Shown here: in pieces, positions 33,436-40,900 of the stretch | Layout of the letters: the number at the start of each line of letters is the position of its first letter | Position numbering within the stretch: position 1 is the first letter of the stretch | DNA from: Deltaproteobacteria bacterium | GTDB taxonomy: Bacteria > Myxococcota_A > Polyangia > JAAYKL01 | Length of the DNA stretch: 43,655 nucleotides | Reading direction: 5' to 3' | NCBI GenBank assembly: GCA_028713995.1 | Contig: JAQTNF010000027.1 | Coordinates: 1-43,655, forward strand | The notes under the pieces: generated by a model | Database searches by the model: none | The model's input: only the letters and a program-made list of their open reading frames with translations | What the model was told of the DNA's origin: nothing | Made by a program: the position numbers and the translations under genes

Positions 33436-34971
33436 ATGAGAATCGCAACGACGGGGATGACGGTGCTGGCGACGGTGCTCGTCTGTACGCTCGGAAGAAC
33501 GCAGGACGTGGCGCCCGCGGCTCCGGCCGGCGGGACCGTGGAGTACGCGGTGGAAAACGGCGCGCTTGTGGTGGTGCAGGGGGAGACACGCACAACGGTG
33601 GCAGCGGACGGGAGAGTGGAGTCCGTGCTCGTGAGCGGCAAGGAGCTCTATGCGGCCCTGGGCGAGCGTGGGGTCGCGGTCTACGCGCTCGGAGATCCCG
33701 CGAGCCCGAAGCTTGCGCGGATCGTGCCGTCGCCGGGGGGGAGGGTGACTGGCTTCCACGTGGCCGGCGGCGAGGTGTGGATGGAGATCGCGTCCGTCTC
33801 GGCCGTGCCGGTTGGGGGAAGAGGGGCGGTTGCGAAGGGCTCGTCGCAGGCGACCCCGGAGGTTTCGATCGAGGCGGAGAAGAAGGAGGCGCAGCTCCGG
33901 GCGAAGCGCATCGCGAGGAAGATCGGCATCAGACGCATGGAGCCCGGGAAGATCGAGGTGGACGCCGGCTCGGCGGACGGGGTGCAGGTCGGCGATCGTT
34001 TGTCCGTGTTCCATACGCGACCGGTCGAGGACGGCGGGGAGGAGAGTTTCGTAGGCCGCGAGCTGGTGGCCGTGGTGGAGGTCATCGCGGTCAAGGAGAA
34101 GAGCGCGCTCGCAGAGCTCGGACGCGGCGCACGTGTCTCCAAAGAGGACGAAGTGGAGCCAGCGCGCGCGGACCACGAGAGCAGCAACACCTACCCGCAC
34201 AAGCTCGAGGGTCTGGCGGAGGTGGGCGCCACCATCCGGCCGCTGATCAAGGTCGGTACGCCCGTGGGCGGCGGGCTTCTGTCCGACGTGTTCGCCACGT
34301 ACCGCGGCGGCTCGTACTTCATGGGGCTGCGCATGCAGCCTCTGGGCCTGGGCTGGACCGATGAGGGGAACGTGGTGTCCGTGAGCGCGCTCGTCGAGGG
34401 GGGATACGACGGCCGTGCATTCGGAGTGGGACTGGGCGTGGGCCTCTCCTCCGTGAACGGAGATATGGATTTCATGCTCGAGAGCAGCTCAGTGGCGGCC
34501 GTGGATGCGGGTGGAAAGGACAAGGGACAAAAGAGCTACTCGCAGCGCACGCGCAACGCGCTCGCGCTCTCGCAGCAGGTGCGCCTGGGCGCCTTGGACG
34601 GGCTCAGCCTCACCGTGTACAACATCATCATCTACCATGACGCGACGAGCGGCGCGGACTCGGGATTCATCTACGGCGGCACGTCCGGACGCGGCAACAT
34701 CCCGCTCGGCACGCGCACGAGCCTGTTCGTGGAGGGCGGCGGCGGCGTGATGGGCTACGGCTTCGGCGCGCTCGGCGTGTCGTCGTGGATTATCGGCAAC
34801 GGCGACGCGGGCTCGCTCCAGCTTTCCGTGTCCGCGGGCGGGGCCGCGGTGTGGGGCTCGCGCGAGGTCACGCAGACCGACAGCGAGGGCAAGGAGTACA
34901 CGACGGCGCAGGAGGTCATGGTGGCCGGGCCCATGGTCTCCATGGGGCTCGCCTACCGGTTCGGGTTCTGA
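33436..34971 (+). CDS. Exported protein with FlgT-like module and predicted outer-membrane beta region
   Basis: This 511-residue protein has AGAAAGGGGG upstream. Residues 1-22 look like a signal peptide. Residues about 25-125 form a strand-rich region with repeated small motifs (VESVLVSGKELYAAL, GVAVYALGDPASP). Residues about 170-255 have the IEVDAGSADGVQVGDRLSVF pattern seen in FlgT C-terminal-like SH3 domains. The rest alternates Gly and hydrophobic residues and ends YRFGF, with a terminal Phe like an outer-membrane beta-barrel. No motility gene is near. The start is 15 nt after recF, so it may be co-transcribed. The function is unknown. Confidence 0.8.
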   Translation: MRIATTGMTVLATVLVCTLGRTQDVAPAAPAGGTVEYAVENGALVVVQGETRTTVAADGRVESVLVSGKELYAALGERGVAVYALGDPASPKLARIVPSPGGRVTGFHVAGGEVWMEIASVSAVPVGGRGAVAKGSSQATPEVSIEAEKKEAQLRAKRIARKIGIRRMEPGKIEVDAGSADGVQVGDRLSVFHTRPVEDGGEESFVGRELVAVVEVIAVKEKSALAELGRGARVSKEDEVEPARADHESSNTYPHKLEGLAEVGATIRPLIKVGTPVGGGLLSDVFATYRGGSYFMGLRMQPLGLGWTDEGNVVSVSALVEGGYDGRAFGVGLGVGLSSVNGDMDFMLESSSVAAVDAGGKDKGQKSYSQRTRNALALSQQVRLGALDGLSLTVYNIIIYHDATSGADSGFIYGGTSGRGNIPLGTRTSLFVEGGGGVMGYGFGALGVSSWIIGNGDAGSLQLSVSAGGAAVWGSREVTQTDSEGKEYTTAQEVMVAGPMVSMGLAYRFGF

Positions 34972-35945
34972 ACCGCGCGTTCCAGGAAGGAAGCCACCGA
35001 CGCGTGTTGTCCGGCGACCGTGGGTAGACACGAGGCAGCGATCGCCGCCCTCCGGCCGAACGGGAAGCGATCGAGCAGGTAGGGCAGGACGAGCGCCACG
35101 CGCGCGCGGGCCCGCCCCGGATCGTAGGATCTGCCGATATCCTCGATGAGACCCAGGATCGCGTCGCGAAAGGCGTCGTTTGAAGGCGCAGGACGAGACG
35201 CATCGCGAGCAAGCGCCGCGGTCTGCGCGAAGATCCAAGGGTTCGCGAGCGCCGACCTTCCGATCATGATCCCGGCGCAACCCGTCTCCGAGAGGTGACG
35301 CAAGGCGACGCAGGGCTCTCCGACGTCTCCGTTGCCCACGACCGGGACATCGAGGCCTTCGACCAGGGCCGCGACCAGGTCCCAACGCGCCTCGCGCTTG
35401 AACTTCTCGCGCAGGAGGCGGCCGTGGAAGAAGACGGCCGTGACGCCGGCGTCAACAAGCGTGCGAAGGAACGAAAGGAGCCGCGCGGGATCGGGAGACT
35501 CGCCGGCACGCAGCTTGACCGTGAGCGCACCCTGCCAAAGACGGCGTGCCTGTGAGACCACCGCCAAGGCGCGCGACGGATCGGACGCCAGACCGGCGCC
35601 GCAGCCGGCCCGCCGCACGTACGGAGCGGCGCAGCCCATGTTGATGTCGATCGCCGCGGGGTCGAGCATACCGAGCACGCGAGGCAGCGAGTCGGCAACG
35701 TCCGCGGCCGTGACCGGCGCGAGCTGCACCGCGAGGGGAGGGGCCCCGTCGACCCCGGTGCCGATCGGAATGTGCAGTGCTTCGTGCGCGCGCACGGCGG
35801 TCGGGGTGAGCATGGGCGTGACCATCAAGCCGCACCCGCCGAGGCGCGCCACGAGCCTACGGAACGGGGGGTCGGTGAGCCCGGCCATGGGGGCGAGGAC
35901 GAGGGGCGGATCGACGGGAAGCGGGCCCAGGGAGAAAGGCGCCAT
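34953..35945 (-). CDS. tRNA-dihydrouridine synthase
   Basis: This is 330 residues from ATG 35945. Further upstream, the in-frame 36017 start gives an implausible leader. The TIM-barrel start PLVLAPMAGLTDPPFRRLV binds FMN. AAIDINMGCAAP carries the catalytic Cys, with Ala where most members have Pro. TVKLRAGESPD, FFHGRLLREKF, VVGNGDV and GIMIGRSALANPWIF follow in order. It reduces uridine in tRNA. I cannot tell the DusA, B or C class. It has no Shine-Dalgarno site; a weak TTCTAA/TATTGT pair lies 6 nt upstream. Its end overlaps the preceding convergent gene by 19 nt. Confidence 0.92.
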   Translation of the reverse strand: MAPFSLGPLPVDPPLVLAPMAGLTDPPFRRLVARLGGCGLMVTPMLTPTAVRAHEALHIPIGTGVDGAPPLAVQLAPVTAADVADSLPRVLGMLDPAAIDINMGCAAPYVRRAGCGAGLASDPSRALAVVSQARRLWQGALTVKLRAGESPDPARLLSFLRTLVDAGVTAVFFHGRLLREKFKREARWDLVAALVEGLDVPVVGNGDVGEPCVALRHLSETGCAGIMIGRSALANPWIFAQTAALARDASRPAPSNDAFRDAILGLIEDIGRSYDPGRARARVALVLPYLLDRFPFGRRAAIAASCLPTVAGQHASVASFLERAVQNPNR

Positions 35946-35981
35946 GGGCCGACAATAGCGCGCGGAGGTCGAGGTTAGAAG

Positions 35982-36010
35982 TTGTGCGTGGCAAAAAGCG
36001 GTGGTATTTT
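35982..36010 (+). promoter_or_regulatory. Possible promoter of the Ser/Thr kinase gene
   Basis: TTGTGC (35982-35987), a 17-nt spacer and TATTTT (36005-36010) lie about 37 nt before the kinase ATG, in the divergent gap with the dihydrouridine synthase gene. Confidence 0.45.
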
Positions 36011-36046
36011 TTTTCAACGTAGAAAACGTGCCCGCACAGAGGTCCG

Positions 36047-37720
36047 ATGCGCACTTGCCAGCAATGTGGAGCGACCTTCGAAGGGGTCGAGACGTTCTGC
36101 CCCAACGACGGGACGCGCTTGTCGGAACCCCAGGAGCCCGCCGCGGTCGTCGCGCCGCCCAAGGTCATCATCGACCCACTCGTGGGGAAGGTGATCCAGG
36201 CGCGCTACCGGGTGATCGGCCGCATCGGCGAGGGCGGCATGGGCGTGGTCTACGTGGCCGAGCACGTGGAGATCGAGAAGAAGGTGGCGCTCAAGGTCCT
36301 GCGCGAGGACTTCTCCAAGCGGCCCGAGGTCGTGGAGCGCTTCCGGCAGGAGGCCAAGAGCGCGAGCCGCATCGGGCACGCGCACATCGTCGACGTGACA
36401 GACTTCGGCCAGCTCGAGGACGGCGGCGTGTACTTCGTCATGGAGTACCTGCAGGGCAAGTCCCTCTCCGATCTCGTGCGCAAGAAGGTCGTCCCGCTCG
36501 ACCGGGCCGTGCCCGTCATCCAGCAGATCGCCCGTGCGCTGCAGGCCGCGCACGACATGGGCATCGTCCACAGGGACCTGAAGCCCGAGAACGTGTTCCT
36601 CATCGAGCGCGACGAATATCAGGATTTCGTGAAAATCCTCGATTTCGGGATTGCAAAGATCTCCGATCGGGACGCGGACGGCAAGCGGCTCACCAAGACC
36701 GGCATGATCTTCGGGACTCCGGAATACATGTCGCCCGAACAGGCCGCGGGCAAGGCGCTCGATCACAGGGTCGACGTGTACGCGCTCGGATGCATCATGT
36801 TCGAGATGTTCACCGGGCGCGTGCCGTTCGAGGGCGACTCGTTCATGGCGGTGCTCACGCAGCACATGTTCGAGCCGGTGCCGCCCATCGAGGAGCTGTA
36901 CCGGCCCACGGACGTGCCGGCCTCCGTGCGCGCCGTGGTCTACAAGGCCATGGCCAAGGATCGCGACGAGCGGTACGCGGACATGACCGCGCTCCTCGCG
37001 GATCTGGATCGGGCGCTCGCTGATGCCAACTACGTCATCGAGACGCCCAAGGATCCCACGATGCGGCGCATCTTGCGCGACGACAGTGCGCGCGCGGCAG
37101 CGGCGCCGCACTCCACGCAAATGGACTGGGCGCCCAAGTCCGGTGCCTACCCGAAGTCCAAGAGTGGAGCGGTCAAGGCCATCGCCATCGCGGGAGGCGT
37201 GGTGTTGTTGCTCGGCGGCGGCACGGCCACGGCCTACTTCATGGGGCTGTTCGGCGCGGGGGCCAAGGTCGTGACGCCGACCCCCAAGGCGGTCGCGGCT
37301 GCTGCGGTTCCGGCTCCCGCTCCAGAGCCGGCCCCTGCTCCCGCACCGGTTCCTGCTCCCGCGGCGGTCCCCGCCCCCGAACCCAAGCGCGTGAGCGTGA
37401 AGATCGTGTCCGATCCGCCGGGCGCGGTGGTCTCGGTGCAGGGGATGGGACAGGTCTGCTCGAGCGCCCCGTGCAGCGTCGATCTCGTCGAGGGTGCATC
37501 GGTCGAGGTCGTGGCGCGGCTCAAGGACAAGACGGAGACCATGACCTTCACGCCCTCGCAGCAGAACAAGGAAATGAGCATTGCGTTCAAGGTCGCGCGG
37601 GCGGGCGGCAAGCCCAAGGGCGGTCGCGGTGGCGCGGGCGTCCCCAAGCCCAAGGGCGATTCCGGTGAGGTCGCGAGCCCGAGCGGGCTCAAGATCCCGG
37701 GCATCTTCAAGGACAACTAA
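36047..37720 (+). CDS. Hanks-type Ser/Thr protein kinase with zinc-ribbon-like N-terminus and PEGA domain
   Basis: This 557-residue protein has AGAGG upstream. Residues 4-22 hold CxxC and CPND, a zinc-ribbon-like knuckle with Asp in the fourth ligand position. The kinase domain (about 54-330) is complete: GEGGMGVVY loop, Lys83 in VALKVL, HRDLKPEN (175-182), DFG (199-201) and GTPEYMSPEQ. One membrane helix (about 379-400) leads to a Pro/Ala-rich spacer and a PEGA domain with VKIVSDPPGAVVSVQG outside the membrane. It likely phosphorylates cytoplasmic Ser/Thr targets in response to an envelope cue. Confidence 0.95.
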   Translation: MRTCQQCGATFEGVETFCPNDGTRLSEPQEPAAVVAPPKVIIDPLVGKVIQARYRVIGRIGEGGMGVVYVAEHVEIEKKVALKVLREDFSKRPEVVERFRQEAKSASRIGHAHIVDVTDFGQLEDGGVYFVMEYLQGKSLSDLVRKKVVPLDRAVPVIQQIARALQAAHDMGIVHRDLKPENVFLIERDEYQDFVKILDFGIAKISDRDADGKRLTKTGMIFGTPEYMSPEQAAGKALDHRVDVYALGCIMFEMFTGRVPFEGDSFMAVLTQHMFEPVPPIEELYRPTDVPASVRAVVYKAMAKDRDERYADMTALLADLDRALADANYVIETPKDPTMRRILRDDSARAAAAPHSTQMDWAPKSGAYPKSKSGAVKAIAIAGGVVLLLGGGTATAYFMGLFGAGAKVVTPTPKAVAAAAVPAPAPEPAPAPAPVPAPAAVPAPEPKRVSVKIVSDPPGAVVSVQGMGQVCSSAPCSVDLVEGASVEVVARLKDKTETMTFTPSQQNKEMSIAFKVARAGGKPKGGRGGAGVPKPKGDSGEVASPSGLKIPGIFKDN

Positions 37721-37847
37721 CAGAGGGCTCCTGGCCCGCCAGTCCCGTTTGTCCCCAAAAACCGGCCCGGCCGTGGTCTGTTTCTTCCAGAATTCGGCCG
37801 TTTCCCGCGCAGCTTCTGCTTTGTAAGAATAATGGCAAGGAAATTGC

Positions 37848-37875
37848 TTGACCGGTTTCTCGCGTCAACTATCCT
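37848..37875 (+). promoter_or_regulatory. Possible promoter of the giant protease gene
   Basis: TTGACC (37848-37853), a 16-nt spacer and TATCCT (37870-37875) lie about 75 nt before the start codon at 37950. Nothing else was recognised in 37721-37949. Confidence 0.45.
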
Positions 37876-37949
37876 CGTTTTAAGGCCAATGAACAAATCG
37901 CTCTGGGGAAGCTGGATGTCCCGGCCGGGACCACAACGAGGAGACCATC

Positions 37950-40900
37950 ATGAATAAGCACGCCCCCTCCCTTATAGACATTCGTTCAGTCGCGGAGAGT
38001 AGCTCTCTTCCCGCGCGGCTATCACTCGGGCTCATCATCTTGGTCTCTATGACCCAGATCCTCGCGGTGGGGTGTGAAGACGGAACCCAAAGCGCTCCAT
38101 CGCCGAACGTGGGCAAGTCCCAGAGCGCGTTGAACGGCGACAACGTCAAGGACATCACCGATTTCGACGATCCCGACTACGTGGCGCACCGCAGAGCCAC
38201 GTTCGCAATGGGATGGAGTACAGACCTAAGAGAGACTTCTTGCAGCGGAATCGCCATAGATCCCTACCACGTTATCACTGCAGCCCACTGCGTCACAGAC
38301 GGAGAGGTGATCTACGGAAGTGTCAGATCCATCAACTTCGGACGGGAGCATTGGTTATTTAAATGGCCCGGGCATGGCGTTTACCCACAGTGCGACGAGG
38401 ATCTCGAATGTCGCAACATCAGTGCCCCCGGTTCTGTAGAGCACGGTTGCGCTTGTGAGAACACCATCTACCCGGCGAACAACTACTCCGGGGTGTTCAT
38501 TGCCGACGACTACAGTTGCTGCAAGGACTGGCCCAAAGACGTGGCGTTATTGAGGCTGAGATACGGCCTGTATCACTATCCCGACGTGGGATATTACGAC
38601 GTCTTCAAATCTCCATACAACAGCGATTATGAGGGAACCGACTACGATTGGGACAATGGTATATTTCCAGATAACCCGGTTCTGTTGGGTGAACCAGGCA
38701 ACATTCTAGGATATGGATGGAGTGATTGCTCGGCAGGCAGCGGGGGTGGAACTAGTGGGAAAGGCCGCCTTCGATATGGTTGGGATTTCAATCTATTTGG
38801 ATTTGGAGGCGACACACGGGAGTTTCAATTCACGGGAACGTCATGGGTCTGCAAGGCAGATTCCGGCTCTCCCGTTTTCAAAGCGAACAACCGGCTCGTG
38901 GGTCTTGCTGTCGGTTTGTACTATGATGGCAGTCGCGATATCGGCGTAGAATTGATGAACCATGGAGCGGACCATTCTCATTGGACCTGGATTGTCAACC
39001 AAATCCTCCAAGATCGTGCGACGTACGACCAAGACGGGGATGGAATCTATAGCTACGATGACAACTGCCCTGGTAACAACGAGACAGACTACAATCCTGG
39101 GCAGCGGGACTATGACCAGGACGGGCGCGGCAACGCGTGCGACCCGTGTGCGAGGTTGGCGAGAGTCGAGAGCGCCCACCAGAAAAGAAACATCTGCTTC
39201 CCAAAAGAGGATCACGGCAACTGCCTTGAATACAATTACGACAAGCCGAGCTACTGGCCATCCAAGCCGGCAACCTGGTACTACGCAGACTACGACGGCG
39301 ACGGCATCCCGAACGCGTGCGACAACTGCGTGGACATCCCCAATACGGACCAAGCCGACACGAACGGCAACTCCTTGACAACGGAGGGTGCGCTTTTCGG
39401 ATATACAGGCGATAAATGCGATCCTGTTCCCTCTCTGGTGATAGACAAGAGTAGATTCAGCCCATCCTCATTCAGCACGGGGGGCTATGGTTGGTCCGTG
39501 ACGCCGAAGTCCGCGATAGAGATCCCGATGATTACCGTGGGGCAGGCTGCGATTCCCGCAGGTCCCATTCAGAAGGAAGTCGCGGTGAAGTTCTGCGATT
39601 GCGGTTACGTCAAGCCGAAAGGGAAAGTGGACGACCTTAAAGATTACTGTAAGAGAAATAACTGTGTGGCAGATGTTTTTGGGATAGCGCAAAATCGAAA
39701 GAGCTGGTGCCCGATATCCTATGACAAGGGTCCGATGTCCGACGAAGCCAAGGACTACACGTCCATGGAGTATACGAACGATGGTCAAACCTTCTACTAC
39801 ATCAAACAACAAGGAGATTGCGACAAGTCGTCATACACCGCTGGCTGGGACCGCTTTGTAGACGCGGATTTCCTTGATTGCCACGGTCAACCGATCGGTC
39901 CGTCATGTTCCACAATTCAAGAGACCGTCGAGCTGTGCGACACGCTCAAGAACGTGCCGTTCGTGTCCGGGAACAAAACCGAGACCAATGCGACCACGGT
40001 CACCTGGCGATGGATGCAGGAGGCCTGGTGGCATCACCGGCAGACCGTGGAATCGGCAATCGCCGCGTTCACGCCAGGAGCCATTGGAGCCTGGGGATTC
40101 CTCTGGGCGCGCGGGATGGGGTTCGACGCGGACAAGACGCCGGAACAATATCTGGATTTCAATATCCCGCTGGGAAGATTCAACATCGTCATGCCGTTGG
40201 GCAAGATCCCGGCCGTCATCAGGCCGATAGGGGGCGATCCGATCGAGAACGTCGATCCGTGCGCGAGCCCGATCATCAACATGGTCGAGGTGGCGCGCTT
40301 TACGAATGAAAGGGGGCAAGGGAAGTTCTATCCGGCGGACAAGATCCAGGACGGCTCGGCCGTGTCGGCGATCAGGTTCGTGGCGTTCGACCGCGGGAAC
40401 TCCCGGGCGAAAGCCGAGGGATACTCGACCTACCAGGGAAACATCGCCATCAACACGACGAGCTCGGCCGTGACGGGTTTCGTGCTCAACGCGGTTCAAG
40501 GGCAGAGTTTGGAGAGCGGTACACTCGGCGCTCCGGGCGCCCCTCCACCTCCGAGCAATCCGGGCGCAAAGGGGACATGGTTCGCGCTGTTCGGAGGCGA
40601 GGACGCCAACGGCACCCTGTCTTCCACCCTGTGGCTCGGCCACGTGCTGCCCCAGGATCGGGAAGGGGACTTCGTGGTCTCGTGGGTCCACACCCCGGCC
40701 GGGATCCTTGCACCGAGCGGACGTCGCAACGCGATCCTGGCGTTCGACCCCGACAGACAGCGGCTCGTGCTGGTCGGCGGCGACACCGGGACGTCTGTGC
40801 TTTCGGACGCGTGGGAGATCGACGCGCAGGGCGCGTGGCGACAGATTGAGATTCAAGGGCTCCCGAACGGCCTGACCGAGACTTCGGTGGTTCCATGGGG

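Noticed and set aside
31747-34200. An 817-codon minus-strand open frame opposite dnaN, recF and the following gene
   Set aside because: The plus strand encodes unmistakable dnaN and recF. The antisense frame shows no family features.
37880-38158. A 92-codon minus-strand frame near the start of the giant protease gene
   Set aside because: It overlaps the signal peptide coding region of a well-supported gene and has no recognisable features.
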